Source: Oryzicola mucosus (GTDB lineage Bacteria; Pseudomonadota; Alphaproteobacteria; Rhizobiales; Rhizobiaceae). From it: a DNA stretch of 64,000 nt. Of this stretch, positions 1 to 8,928 are shown one piece after another. The DNA lies in the NCBI RefSeq assembly GCF_014534685.1, contig NZ_JACVVX010000002.1:558001-622000 (forward strand). Direction: 5' to 3'. The notes below the pieces were generated by a model. It had not been told where the DNA came from and did no database searches. It saw only the letters and a list, made by a program, of their open reading frames with translations. The translations under genes and the position numbers were made by a program. Position 1 is the stretch's first letter; each line of letters begins with the position of its first letter.

Positions 1-212
1 CCGGCCTGCAGGGCTGTGCGCGCCGCAGTGACGAAGCCTTCGGAGAAGACGAAATGCTGCGCTGCCTCGACCATGCCGCAGGCATGGATCATGCGGATCG
101 CGACATCGGCCTCGGCATCGGAAAAGCGCGCAAGGTCCGCCTCCGAACGGATGATGGCGAAGGAGCGCTCGTAGATCGCCTGTCCGTCGTGAATGTAGTC
201 GTAGGCGGTCAT
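1..212 (-). CDS. cobH: Precorrin-8X methylmutase CobH, 5' part only
   Basis: CobH moves the C-11 methyl group to C-12 to turn precorrin-8X into hydrogenobyrinate in the aerobic cobalamin pathway. Only about 70 N-terminal residues lie in the window; the rest runs off the left edge. The visible part starts MTAYDYIHDGQAIYERSFAI and includes RMIHACGMVEAAQHF, the family stretch that carries the active-site histidine. The ATG at 212-210 overlaps the cobG stop as ATGA and has AGGAAAG just upstream, so translation is probably coupled. The cobG-cobH order matches other rhizobial cob operons. Confidence 0.93.
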   Translation of the reverse strand, partial: MTAYDYIHDGQAIYERSFAIIRSEADLARFSDAEADVAIRMIHACGMVEAAQHFVFSEGFVTAARTALQA

Positions 213-1672
213 GCTCTTTCCTGTGTCGTCGTTTGGTCTGGCGTCAGGACCGCCGGGCCGAGTCGGGCAAGGCAGGCTGCCGCCGTCTCGCCGGCCCTGC
301 GCTGCGCCCGCAGTGTGGCTGCCAGGCGCGCCAGTGTTTCGGCGGCTTCATATCGTGCGGTGTAATGCGCCGGAAGCCCTTTCGCGGTTCCGGCAACGAC
401 AAAACCGACGCCGTTTTCGTCGCCCACCAGAGTCAGCGCCGCCGGCGTCGGGTGCGCGCAGCCCTTGGCGCAGCCTGAAATGTGCAAGGTCATCGAACCG
501 TTGAGCATGTCGGCGGCAAGGGAAGCGGCTTCCCGGGCCACGGCGCGAGTGTCGAAATGGCCCGACGCGCAGGCCGGTGCGCCCGGGCAGGCGGCGATGC
601 GCAGGCGCGGATCGGCGGGGTTTGTGATGAAGCCGATATCCGCCGCAACGGCCTTGAGCTTTTCGCATCCAGCCGCATCCAGGCCCAGCACGATCAGGGA
701 GCGCGGCGGGGCGGGGCGGATGCCGGTAGCGCCTAGGGCATGGGCCGTCTCTCCGAAGGCCGCCATATCGGCGGCGTCCATGCTGCCATAGGGCAGGGCG
801 ATGGAGAGGGCAGTGGTGCCGGATGTGAGAGACCGGATGCCAAGGGGAACCGGGCGCTCTACGTCGCCCCCCTCTGTCCTGCCGGACATCTCCCCCGCGT
901 GGGGGGAGATCGGCAGTTCCACACTCCCCGCCTTTTCTGCACCGTTTGCGATTAGCGAAAGCCGACGCGACGGCTTAATCTCCCCCCTTGAGGGGGAGAT
1001 GTCCGGCAGGACAGAGGGGCGTGCGGGCCGCAAGAGCATCTCAATGCCTACCGCCAAATCCTTAGCCCGCGCGTCTCTTCCTCTTGCCGCTACCTCTTCT
1101 AACACCTTCAGCGCCGCTTCAGCAGCGCCGGCCTCGTCGAACACCCCGCACTCCCGCGCCGTCTTGGCGTCGCCGCCGATTGTCAGCCGCCAAGCATTCT
1201 CCCGTTCTGCCACCAACCTGACATCGGCGATGATTTCATCAAGGTCAAAAGCCCCGCCACCATCGACGATCACCGAGACTTTCGGACCCAGCCGCGCCGC
1301 CAGGCCAGCTTCGTCAACCCGTTTCCGTATCCGCTCCGCCAGCGGTCGTGCGTCGGCGACCTCAGTCGGATCGAGCCCAGCCAGCGGCCCGGTCTCGACG
1401 GGCACGCCGGTGCGCGCTGAGATGCCCAGCGTGTTGACGTCCTCCGCCAGTGCTGTCGCGCTCTCCTCCGTCAGTCCCCTGATCTGCAAGCTGCCGCGGG
1501 CGGTAACCTCGACAATGCCGTTGCCATGGGCGGAAGCGGATAAGCACAACCCGATCAACTGCTTGGCCGAGATCTCTCCAGTGACCGGGTTGAGCCGAAC
1601 GAGAAGTCCGTCGCCGGTCCGCATCGGCGCCGACAAGGCCGGGCAGGCGCCACGACGCGCAAACGGGGTCAT
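209..1672 (-). CDS. cobG: Precorrin-3B synthase CobG with an in-frame repeat insertion
   Basis: CobG is the oxygen-dependent monooxygenase that makes precorrin-3B from precorrin-3A; it belongs to the siroheme/[4Fe-4S] sulfite-reductase-like family. The 487-residue product shows the N-terminal ACPALSAPMRTGDGLLVRL segment and the C-terminal cluster cysteines in CPGAPAC and SGCAKGCAHP. The ATG at 1672 overlaps the cobN stop by 4 bp. Residues about 218-268 do not look like CobG: they are encoded by a palindromic repeat (869-1019) that keeps the frame open and adds about 50 residues (for example VLPDISPSRGEI and ELPISPHAGEMSGRTEGG). Whether the protein tolerates this linker cannot be told from sequence. 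Confidence 0.92.
   Translation of the reverse strand: MTPFARRGACPALSAPMRTGDGLLVRLNPVTGEISAKQLIGLCLSASAHGNGIVEVTARGSLQIRGLTEESATALAEDVNTLGISARTGVPVETGPLAGLDPTEVADARPLAERIRKRVDEAGLAARLGPKVSVIVDGGGAFDLDEIIADVRLVAERENAWRLTIGGDAKTARECGVFDEAGAAEAALKVLEEVAARGRDARAKDLAVGIEMLLRPARPSVLPDISPSRGEIKPSRRLSLIANGAEKAGSVELPISPHAGEMSGRTEGGDVERPVPLGIRSLTSGTTALSIALPYGSMDAADMAAFGETAHALGATGIRPAPPRSLIVLGLDAAGCEKLKAVAADIGFITNPADPRLRIAACPGAPACASGHFDTRAVAREAASLAADMLNGSMTLHISGCAKGCAHPTPAALTLVGDENGVGFVVAGTAKGLPAHYTARYEAAETLARLAATLRAQRRAGETAAACLARLGPAVLTPDQTTTQERA
869..1019. repeat. Palindromic repeat element inside cobG
   Basis: Two perfect 28-bp inverted arms (869-896 and 992-1019) bracket about 95 bp. Each arm has its own inner hairpin: GACATCTCCCCC continues into GGGGGGAGAT on the left, with the mirror arrangement on the right. 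The mosaic of small stem-loops is typical of rhizobial intergenic repeats, and a related CTCTGTCCT...GGACATCTCCCC segment occurs at 40627-40681. Here it lies wholly within coding sequence and stays in frame with cobG. Confidence 0.9.
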
Positions 1673-4600
1673 GCCGCCTCCTTCGCTTCCGCGATCAGTG
1701 CGGCGAGGTCGTCGTCCACCGAGTTGCGCAGCGGGTGCCACAGCCCGCGCCGGCGCGCGGAGGCGAAGCGCTCGGCGATGAAGGCGGCGGCCTTCGGGTT
1801 TTCGCGCAGCATGAAGGCGCGGACCGTCTCGTCGGCGATATAGGCGTCGTAGACCGCGCCGATCAGTGCCGAGGGAATGGCGTTGGTGGTCTCGGCAAAG
1901 CCGATCAGCCGATCGACTGTCTCGGCGAATTCGGAGGCGCCGCGCGGGCCGTGGCGCATCTGGCCGTCGATGAAGCGGCGGTTGACGGCGCGCGCCCGCA
2001 CCACCCGCGCCACCGCTTCGCCAACCGAACGGGGCCTTGGCCTGTTGGGATCGGTGGTGTCGAGCACGATCACGTCCGCCTTGCCGCCAAGGGCCGCGAT
2101 GGCTGCCGAAAAGCCGCCAATGAAAGCGACGTCGGCCGAGCCTTCGAGAATGTCGCGGCCGGGATCGTCGCCGGTATGCACGAGAAGATCGGCGTCGGCG
2201 AGTTGGGCCGCGAAACCCCCGGGTGTTGCGGTGCCGTCGCCATGTGCACCGCCATAGGCATGCGAGGCGGCGTCGAGATAGGCCCGGCCGATCTCGTCGC
2301 GGCTTTCCCACCGCCCGCTGGCGAGCAAATCTTCCGCGCCCGAACCGTAGGTGCCGGGGGAGGAGCCGAAGATGCGCGGCAGCGCCTTGCCCGCCTTGCG
2401 GGTTTCGGCGGCGAGCGGGTTTTCGGAACTGTCCTCGTCGCGGGCGGCAACGGCCGCCGCTGCCGCATCCATCAAGGCGATCTGGGTCGGGAACATGTCG
2501 CGGAACAGGCCGGAGATGCGGAACGTCACGTCGATGCGCGGCCGGCCGAGGCTGGCGGGCGGCAGCACCTCGATGCCGGTGACGCGGCCCGTGGCGGCGT
2601 CCCATTGCGGCCGGCAGCCCATCAGCGCCAGCCCCTGGGCGATTTCCTCGCCGCCGGTTCGGAGCGAAGCGCTGCCCCACAGGTCGATGACCAGCGCGCG
2701 CGGCCAGTCGCCATGGCTTTGCATGTAGCTGACCACCACCTCGTCGGCGGCGGCCTTGCCGAGATCGAACGCGGTCGGCGTGGGCATGGTGCGCGGGTCG
2801 GCGGTGAACAGGTTGCGACCAGTCGGCAGCACGTCGGTTCGGCCACGTGCGGGTGCGCCGGACGGGCCGGCCGCGATATGCCTGCCGTCGAGCGCGTCGA
2901 TCAGGGCTGCGCGTTCGGCGTCCGCGCTGGCCAGCCGCGCTGGCTCGGTCTCGCCTTCGGGCGCCTCGCCATAGATGTGCAGCCCGTCCTTGATGGCGAA
3001 ATCCTTGAGGTCGCACAGCCAGGCGTCGATGCGGCGCAGCGCCTCGTCCGGCGCGTCCGTGTTGGCCACGCCTGCATCCGCCGCGAGGCCGGTCTGTGCC
3101 GCCGTCTCGACGATCAGTTTGGCGAGCCGATCGCGCCGGCGGCGGTCGAGCCCATCGGCCTGGGCGTATTCGTCGACCAGTCGCTCAAGGCGTTGCTGAT
3201 GCTCGTCCAGCCCGGCCGCTGCCATGGGCGGGGGCAGGTGGCCGAGCGTGACGGCCGCGATGCGGCGCTTGGCCTGCGCTGCCTCGCCGGGATTGGAGAC
3301 AATGAAGGGATAAACGACCGGCAGCCCGCCGGTCACGATTTCGGGAAAGCATGTGTCGGAGAGCGCCACGACCTTGCCCGGCAGCCATTCCAGCGTGCCA
3401 TGCGCGCCGACATGGACGATGGCATGGGCATTCAGCCTGTGCTGCAGCCAGAGCCCGAAGGCAAGCAGTTCATGGCGCGGCGGCAGGGTCGGGTCATGGT
3501 AATCGGCTCGCCGGTCGGCGGATTGTCCGCGATCGGGGGCGAGGGCGACGGTGACGTTGCCGAAGGTGACTGCGCGGAAGCGTATCGTCGGCGAGAGTGA
3601 AAATGAGCGCCAAGCTTGGGTGTTGGCTTCAACCGCACCCCATGCTGCCTCAACCGCGCTTCTCACCGGGTCGGGTAGCTTTCCAAAAAGCCCAGCATAA
3701 TCTTCCGCCGCAATCCCTTCACCGCCACGCTCCAGCAAATCCAGCAACTCACGCGCGGATTCCGGAATCCCGTCAACGGCATAGCCTTGCGTCTTCAGAT
3801 CCCGAATCATCGCCAGAACGCTGTTTGGCACGTCGAGGCCGACAGCGTATCCGGTGCGGCCGGGGGCGCTGGGATAGTCGGGCAGCAGGATGACGATGCG
3901 CCGCTTCGCGCGCGGCGTGTGGATCAACCGCACCATGGCGGCGATGCGGCGGGCGACCTGTTCGACGCGCCCCGGCTCCGGCCGATTGGCAAGCGGGCGA
4001 ATGCCAAGATCGGCGTCCTCAGCCGTCTCGTCCTTGAACGACACCGCGCCCGCGAGGATGCGGCCATCGAGTTCCGGCATCACGACATGCATGGCGAGGT
4101 CGGCCGGCGCCAGGCCGCGCGGGCTTTTTTCCCAGGCTTCGCGGCGCGTGGTGGCGACGATGACCTGGAACACCGGCACGCCGGCGCGGTCGAACAGCGT
4201 TTCGGCGCCCGGGTCCGCGCCAGCCGCAAAGGCTGTGGCGGTGACGATGGCGGCGGGCGTCAGGTCCTTCAGCGCCTGCTCGACAAAAGCCAGCGAAGCC
4301 GGCTCCTTCAGGCTGGACACGAAGATCGGCACCGGCGTCAGGCCCTGCGCGCGCAGCGCTTCCGCCAACGCATCGATGGGCGCGACATCGGCAGCCAAGA
4401 GCATGGAGCGGTAGAACAGGATGGGGATGACGGGGGTTTTATCGGCACCCTCCCGTTCCGGCTTATAAAACCCCGCCTTCGGCACCGAGACCGCGTCTTC
4501 CGCCTGCACACTGCCATCCACCAATCCGGCCAGCCGGCGCACCAGACCGCGCATATTCTCCGGCCCGCCCTCTCGGAAATAGCCAAGCAGGCCGTCCAGC

Positions 4601-5001
4601 TCCTCGCGCTGAAGCGTCGAGAGTTCGATCAGCCGCACATCCTCGTCGCGGCATTCGCCGGGCAGCAAAGCGAGCTTGATGCCTTTTTCGCGGGCTATGG
4701 CTGCGAGCTGGTCGCAGCCATAGCGCCACCAGTCGTAGCCGCCCAGGATGCGGACGAGAATGATCTTGGCATGGCTCGCGACCCTGTCGATCCAGAGATC
4801 GACCGACATCGGGTGCCGCAGGTCGCGCAGTGCAGCCAGCCGCATTGCGGGCAGGGCGGCCTGCGCTTTCCATGCGGCGGCCATGCCCGCCAGGTCGCTG
4901 TCGCTGAAGGACAGCGCCACCACATCCGCCGGCGTCTGGCGCAGGTCGACCGGCTCGACCAGATCGTCAAGCGATGCCGAGGATGTGGTCAGGATGTGCA
5001 T
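1669..5001 (-). CDS. cobN: Cobaltochelatase large subunit CobN
   Basis: CobN is the large subunit of the ATP-dependent CobNST cobaltochelatase, which inserts cobalt into hydrogenobyrinate a,c-diamide; it is related to the magnesium chelatase H subunit. The 1110-residue product carries the ChlH/CobN signature VGAHGTLEWLPGKVVALSD near residues 530-550 and family blocks such as RIDVTFRISGLFRDMFP. It is shorter than the roughly 1275 residues I recall for classical CobN, but I see no frameshift and both ends look complete. The start at 5001 lies one base from the cobW stop, with AGGA just upstream. CobS and CobT are not in the window. Confidence 0.95.
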   Translation of the reverse strand: MHILTTSSASLDDLVEPVDLRQTPADVVALSFSDSDLAGMAAAWKAQAALPAMRLAALRDLRHPMSVDLWIDRVASHAKIILVRILGGYDWWRYGCDQLAAIAREKGIKLALLPGECRDEDVRLIELSTLQREELDGLLGYFREGGPENMRGLVRRLAGLVDGSVQAEDAVSVPKAGFYKPEREGADKTPVIPILFYRSMLLAADVAPIDALAEALRAQGLTPVPIFVSSLKEPASLAFVEQALKDLTPAAIVTATAFAAGADPGAETLFDRAGVPVFQVIVATTRREAWEKSPRGLAPADLAMHVVMPELDGRILAGAVSFKDETAEDADLGIRPLANRPEPGRVEQVARRIAAMVRLIHTPRAKRRIVILLPDYPSAPGRTGYAVGLDVPNSVLAMIRDLKTQGYAVDGIPESARELLDLLERGGEGIAAEDYAGLFGKLPDPVRSAVEAAWGAVEANTQAWRSFSLSPTIRFRAVTFGNVTVALAPDRGQSADRRADYHDPTLPPRHELLAFGLWLQHRLNAHAIVHVGAHGTLEWLPGKVVALSDTCFPEIVTGGLPVVYPFIVSNPGEAAQAKRRIAAVTLGHLPPPMAAAGLDEHQQRLERLVDEYAQADGLDRRRRDRLAKLIVETAAQTGLAADAGVANTDAPDEALRRIDAWLCDLKDFAIKDGLHIYGEAPEGETEPARLASADAERAALIDALDGRHIAAGPSGAPARGRTDVLPTGRNLFTADPRTMPTPTAFDLGKAAADEVVVSYMQSHGDWPRALVIDLWGSASLRTGGEEIAQGLALMGCRPQWDAATGRVTGIEVLPPASLGRPRIDVTFRISGLFRDMFPTQIALMDAAAAAVAARDEDSSENPLAAETRKAGKALPRIFGSSPGTYGSGAEDLLASGRWESRDEIGRAYLDAASHAYGGAHGDGTATPGGFAAQLADADLLVHTGDDPGRDILEGSADVAFIGGFSAAIAALGGKADVIVLDTTDPNRPRPRSVGEAVARVVRARAVNRRFIDGQMRHGPRGASEFAETVDRLIGFAETTNAIPSALIGAVYDAYIADETVRAFMLRENPKAAAFIAERFASARRRGLWHPLRNSVDDDLAALIAEAKEAA

Positions 5002-5002
5002 T

Positions 5003-6040
5003 TTATCCTACCAAAATCTTCTCGATGGCCGGACGATCGAGCCCTTTGAGCCCGATCACCACCAGCCGAGAGCGGCGGTCGTCGGCGGTCGTCCAGGCGC
5101 GGTCATAGTAGTGGTTGACGCGCGGGCCGACCGCCTGCAGCAGAAGCCGCATCGGCTTGCCGCCGATATCGACGAAACCCTTCACCCGCAGCACGTTCTC
5201 TTCTTCCGCCGCGCGGGACACGCGGGCGGCGAGATCGTCGGGGCTCGCAACGGAAGGCAGGTCGATGACGAAACTGTCGAAATCGTCGTGCTCGTGGTCG
5301 ACTTCGTCGTCGTGGTGGGTCTTGCGGTTTTCGATGTCGTCTTCGACGGCGAGATCGAGGCCGAGCAGCACGTTGGGATCGACCTTGCCATGCGCGGAGG
5401 GAACGATGCGGACGGCGCGTGAAATGTGCTCTGCAATGATGGCGTTGGCACGGGCCGTGGCTTCGGCGTCGAGCAGGTCGCTCTTGGACAGGATGATGAG
5501 GTCGGCGCAGGCGACCTGGTCTTCGAACACCTCTTCAACCGGATCCTCGTGGTCGAGCGTAACGTCTTCGGCGCGCTGCGCCTTCAGCGCGTCCATGTCG
5601 TGGGCGACGCGGCCCTCGGCCAGCGCAGGCCCGTCGACCACCGCGATGACGCCGTCGACGGTGACGCGGCTCTTCACGCTCGGCCACTGGAAGGCCTGCA
5701 CCAAAGGCTTGGGCAGAGCGAGGCCGGAGGTCTCGATCAGGATGTGATCGACCTTGGGCGTGCGCGACAGGATCTGGTCGAGCGCGGGCACGAAATCGTC
5801 GGCCACGGTGCAGCAGATGCAGCCATTCGCCAGTTCGACGATGTTCTCCTCGGGGCAGGCCTCGACGCCGCAGCCTTTCAGGATTTCGCCGTCGATGCCG
5901 ACATCGCCGAACTCGTTGACGATGATCGCGAGCCGCTTGCCGCCGGCGTTTTCGAGAATGTTGCGGATCAGCGTCGTCTTGCCGGAGCCGAGAAAGCCGG
6001 TGATGACGGTGCAGGGAACGCGCGAGGCGGAAGCGGTCAT
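5003..6040 (-). CDS. cobW: CobW-family metallochaperone GTPase
   Basis: CobW is a G3E-family P-loop GTPase thought to deliver cobalt to the CobNST chelatase. The 345-residue protein has a Walker A motif GFLGSGKT at residues 15-22, the metal-site motif CICC at 74-77, the SKSD guanine-specificity motif, and a His/Asp-rich stretch (HHDDEVDHEHDDFD) near residue 240 suited to metal binding. The C-terminal CobW_C domain runs to the end. The ATG at 6040 overlaps the upstream DUF1636 stop by 4 bp, and cobN follows within one base, so the genes form one operon under the riboswitch at 6508-6690. Confidence 0.95.
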   Translation of the reverse strand: MTASASRVPCTVITGFLGSGKTTLIRNILENAGGKRLAIIVNEFGDVGIDGEILKGCGVEACPEENIVELANGCICCTVADDFVPALDQILSRTPKVDHILIETSGLALPKPLVQAFQWPSVKSRVTVDGVIAVVDGPALAEGRVAHDMDALKAQRAEDVTLDHEDPVEEVFEDQVACADLIILSKSDLLDAEATARANAIIAEHISRAVRIVPSAHGKVDPNVLLGLDLAVEDDIENRKTHHDDEVDHEHDDFDSFVIDLPSVASPDDLAARVSRAAEEENVLRVKGFVDIGGKPMRLLLQAVGPRVNHYYDRAWTTADDRRSRLVVIGLKGLDRPAIEKILVG

Positions 6041-6456
6041 GTCAAATCCTTGGTGATGGAAAGAGGCGGGATGCGCGCGACGAGGCCGCGCTTGAGCGAA
6101 TCGGGGCGGCCGCGCCAGGGGATCAGACCATCGGTCGCGTTGGCGAAGAGCTGCGCGCCGGTGATCAGATCGGCAGCGCTGTCGGGCTTGAGATCGCCAA
6201 AGACATAGCTCCAGCAGCCGTCGCGCAGCATGGCCGCGCTGAGGCGGCGCTTGCAATTGCCCAGACATTCCACGCTGCGGACATGGATGGGCAGGCCATG
6301 GGCCGCGGCAAGGGTGTCGTCGGCCAGCTTTTCGCCTGCGCGGGGGCGCATGTCGGAGCCGTTTTCGTCCCGGCAGGACGAACAGACCAGCACGGTGACT
6401 TCGGCCCCGGCCGAAGCAGCTTCGTCCCTTGGTGGGAACTCTGCATCCGTTTTCAC
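6037..6456 (-). CDS. DUF1636 ferredoxin-like protein in the cob operon
   Basis: The protein has 139 residues. Paired cysteines, VLVCSSC near the N-terminus and VECLGNC further on, resemble a thioredoxin-like [2Fe-2S] ferredoxin. DUF1636 members often sit next to cobW, but I know of no proven function. It is the first gene after the cobalamin riboswitch and overlaps cobW by 4 bp, so it belongs to the B12 regulon. The start is GTG at 6456, with AGGAG about 8 nt upstream; an upstream ATG at 6462 opens only a two-codon frame (ATGAAGTGA) overlapping this start. A role in cobalt handling or redox support of ring contraction is inference. Confidence 0.82.
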   Translation of the reverse strand: MKTDAEFPPRDEAASAGAEVTVLVCSSCRDENGSDMRPRAGEKLADDTLAAAHGLPIHVRSVECLGNCKRRLSAAMLRDGCWSYVFGDLKPDSAADLITGAQLFANATDGLIPWRGRPDSLKRGLVARIPPLSITKDLT

Positions 6457-6507
6457 TTCATTGCTCCTCTTCCGGACACCCGCCGGACGATCGGATTTCT
6501 ATCTGTG

Positions 6508-6690
6508 ACGGCAGGTCTCCTGGCTCGCGGGTCTCAGCCCTTGCCGCCTTCCCGGATCATATCCAGTGGCATTCGGCGCGGGCTCGTCGCTTACAGTTGC
6601 GGGTACAGCCGCGGATTGAGGCTTTTCGCCCGCACCGCGTTCCCTCTTAGCACCTCTCGTTGCGGAGAGGCGACCGTCGCAGTCGATTTA
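6508..6690 (-). promoter_or_regulatory. Cobalamin riboswitch upstream of the DUF1636-cobWNGH operon
   Basis: Read on the minus strand, the segment holds the conserved aptamer core CCGCAACTGTAAGCG and, at 6524-6510, the B12 box GCCAGGAGACCTGCC. A P1-like GACGGTCGCC region lies at the 5' end. About 50 nt separate the B12 box from the GTG start at 6456; a short TCCGG/CCGGA stem next to the AGGAG could act as the expression platform. By family knowledge it lowers expression when adenosylcobalamin is abundant. The promoter should lie between this element and the end of the gene at 6740. Confidence 0.95.
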
Positions 6691-6739
6691 GGCCGTTGGC
6701 CCATGCCGAGTCAACGCGGCACCTTGGCCATTCTGTTGG

Positions 6740-6970
6740 TCAGGTCGGCCCGTATCCCGGCTTCTTGTAGAGATGTGCGCTGTGCGCCTCGATCTCAGGC
6801 TTGTAGACGGTTTCCGCCCAGTCGGCAGGGTCCACATCCTCTATCGCAATGGAAAGCGAAGCGTCCGAGCAGCCGGAACTCGCCATCATCGCAGCCGTGA
6901 GCGCATCGGTGATGGCCCGTTTTTGTTCCTCTGAACGGCCGGTGTACATCTTGACGCTGATATGCGGCAT
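6740..6970 (-). CDS. 4-oxalocrotonate tautomerase-family protein
   Basis: This 76-residue protein begins Met-Pro-His-Ile; in this family the Met is removed and Pro-1 acts as the catalytic base. The pattern MPHISVKMYTGRSEEQKRAI and the later IEDVDPADWAE match small tautomerases. The physiological substrate is unknown. It lies upstream of the riboswitch on the same strand, so its transcript could run into the cob leader. Nothing ties it functionally to cobalamin. Confidence 0.85.
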   Translation of the reverse strand: MPHISVKMYTGRSEEQKRAITDALTAAMMASSGCSDASLSIAIEDVDPADWAETVYKPEIEAHSAHLYKKPGYGPT

Positions 6971-7021
6971 GCTTCCTCACTGGGCTTGTGGTTTGTCTCT
7001 CGCCTGCCGAATATAGCGACT

Positions 7022-8230
7022 TTAACCAGAAGCTGAACCGATGAACCTTTTCAGCGTCGGCCCAAGGTCGCCTTTCTCCTCGATCACCAGCCGCTCCAGC
7101 CCGAGCCAGCCGCGCATCACGTCCAGTTCCTGATACAGCGCCTCTGCGGTTTCCGGCGGCGCGAGGGGCTCGGCGAAGGCTGCGTGAACGCGCAGGATGC
7201 CGGCGCCGCGCTCGGCGCGCAGATCGACGCGAGCAACGATCTTGTCGCCGAGCAGGAAGGGCAGCACGTAGTAGCCATATTGCCGCTTTTCGGCCGGCGT
7301 ATAAATCTCGATGCGGTATCGGAAGTTGAACAGGCTTTCGGTGCGGGAGCGTTCGAACACCAGCGGGTCGAAGGGGGCGAGCAGGGCCCGGGCCTTGATC
7401 TTGCGCGGCATAGCAGCGGATTTGTGCAGATAGGCCGGGCGGTTCCAGCCTTCCACGGTCACCGGAATCAGTTCGCCATCCTCGACCAGTTCCTCCAGCC
7501 GCCCTTTCATATCGGCCGGCGACAGCCGGAAATAATCGCGCAGGCACATGGCTGTCGCCACGCCATGAGCGCGGGCGGAAATGCGCAAAAGCTGGCGATG
7601 CGCCTCTTCCGGTGCGATGTCGGGATGATTGTAGACGGCAGACGGCAGCACGCGTTCGGGAATGTCGTAGAGCCGTTCGAAGCCGCGGCGGGAAGCGGCG
7701 GTGATCTTGCCGGCCCAGAACAGCCATTCCACGGCTTTCTTGGCTTCGCTCCAGCCCCACCAGCCGCCTGCACCCTTTTCGCCCTCCAGTTCCGAAGCAG
7801 CGACAGGTCCGCGCTCAACGATCTGGCGATAGATGCCTTCCACATAGTCGGCACGCTCGCGCGCGAAGGTGCCGAGGCCGGTATAAATGCCCTCGTAGTT
7901 TGCCGCGCGTTCCATCCGCCAGCGCATCAGCGGCCATGTCTCGAGCGGCAGGAACGACGCCTCATGCGCCCAATATTCGAAGAGCAGCCGCTTGCGCGGC
8001 GCGGCCGCCTTGTCGAGCAGGCTCATCGGGTAGGGGCCGAGCCGAGAGAACAACGGCATGTAGTGCGCCCTGACGACGGCGCTGACCGAGTCGATCTGCA
8101 GCAGGCCCAGCCGGTCCAGCACGCGATTGAGATGACGGCGGTCGATGGCTCCGGTCGGACGCGGATCGGCAAAACCCTGAGCGGCGAGCGCGATGCGCCG
8201 CGCTGAGGCGAGCGAGAGTTTTTCTTTCAT
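7022..8230 (-). CDS. YcaQ-family winged-helix protein, probable DNA glycosylase
   Basis: The 402-residue product matches the winged-helix family that includes E. coli YcaQ and Streptomyces AlkZ, glycosylases that unhook interstrand crosslinks or remove bulky lesions. Visible family blocks are GLLQIDSVSAVVRAHYMPLFSRLG near the N-terminus (about residues 40-63), the FEYWAHEASFLP motif, and the ALLAPFDPLVFERSRTESLF block in the C-terminal half. I chose the ATG at 8230 (MKEKLSLASARRIALAAQG) over an upstream in-frame start because family similarity begins there. It stands alone between the tautomerase gene and the divergent nuo operon. Confidence 0.82.
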   Translation of the reverse strand: MKEKLSLASARRIALAAQGFADPRPTGAIDRRHLNRVLDRLGLLQIDSVSAVVRAHYMPLFSRLGPYPMSLLDKAAAPRKRLLFEYWAHEASFLPLETWPLMRWRMERAANYEGIYTGLGTFARERADYVEGIYRQIVERGPVAASELEGEKGAGGWWGWSEAKKAVEWLFWAGKITAASRRGFERLYDIPERVLPSAVYNHPDIAPEEAHRQLLRISARAHGVATAMCLRDYFRLSPADMKGRLEELVEDGELIPVTVEGWNRPAYLHKSAAMPRKIKARALLAPFDPLVFERSRTESLFNFRYRIEIYTPAEKRQYGYYVLPFLLGDKIVARVDLRAERGAGILRVHAAFAEPLAPPETAEALYQELDVMRGWLGLERLVIEEKGDLGPTLKRFIGSASG

Positions 8231-8562
8231 GAGCCTGAACCTAGAGAGCCCGAAAGGGCGAGACAATAGAATCACTTCCTAAGTCCTCCTATCAATTTGG
8301 GAGAGCAGGACTTGTCAGGAGAGAAAACATGAGTAAAAGAAGAAGGTAATTGGAGGAGGGGGATTGTGGCCGTTTGCGGTCACAAGATGCTGTTCGCCGT
8401 TTTTAAGCCAATGTTTGACTTGCGCCGCTGAACGCGCTGCGCTAACCGTCGCCGCGTTGCAGCATGGCCGCGCCCCGGTCGGACGGTAAATCTGTCGCGC
8501 TTCCGCAAACCGGTGCCGTGCTGTAAACCTCTGGTGGATTGGCCGCCAATGGACATCGCAGC
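8231..8562. other. Intergenic region upstream of nuoA
   Basis: This 332-bp gap between the divergent YcaQ-like gene and nuoA must hold the nuo promoter. A TTGACT at 8415-8420 is a possible -35 box, but no good -10 follows at normal spacing. AAGTCCT (8280-8286) and AGGACTT (8306-8312) could pair. A six-codon frame (MSKRRR, 8328-8348) follows AGGAGA, but there is nothing to show that it is translated. No other gene is visible. Confidence 0.4.
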
Positions 8563-8928
8563 ATGAGTTCACTTCTAAGTTCGTATCTGCCCATCATCAT
8601 CTTCATCGGGGTGGCGCTTGTCGTGGTCCTGGCGCTTTTGATAGCGCCGTTCCTCGTCGCCTATCGTAACCCGGATCCGGAGAAGCTGTCGGCCTATGAG
8701 TGCGGCTTCAACTCGTTCGACGATGCCCGTATGAAGTTCGACATCCGGTTTTATTTGGTGTCGATCCTGTTCATCATCTTCGACTTGGAAGTGGCGTTCC
8801 TGTTCCCGTGGGCAGTCTCGTTCCGTGAAATCGGCATGTTCGGCTTCTGGTCCATGATGGTGTTCCTCGGCGTGTTGACCATCGGCTTCATCTACGAATG
8901 GAAAAAGGGAGCGCTGGAATGGGATTGA
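8563..8928 (+). CDS. nuoA: NADH-quinone oxidoreductase subunit A
   Basis: NuoA is a three-helix membrane subunit at the junction of the peripheral and membrane arms of complex I. The 121-residue protein has the expected hydrophobic N-terminal helix, the conserved loop [20 protein letters not shown], and two further helices. I chose ATG 8563 ([10 protein letters not shown]) rather than the in-frame TTG at 8539, because family members start at the same point. Its 3' end overlaps nuoB by 10 bp. Confidence 0.97.
   Translation: MSSLLSSYLPIIIFIGVALVVVLALLIAPFLVAYRNPDPEKLSAYECGFNSFDDARMKFDIRFYLVSILFIIFDLEVAFLFPWAVSFREIGMFGFWSMMVFLGVLTIGFIYEWKKGALEWD

Noticed and set aside
1735-3600. Long plus-strand open frame opposite cobN
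   Set aside because: CobN is certain on the minus strand; the antisense product has no recognisable motif.
8328-8348. Six-codon leader-like frame MSKRRR upstream of nuoA
   Set aside because: It has a fair ribosome site, but there is no attenuator structure linked to it and no coding evidence.
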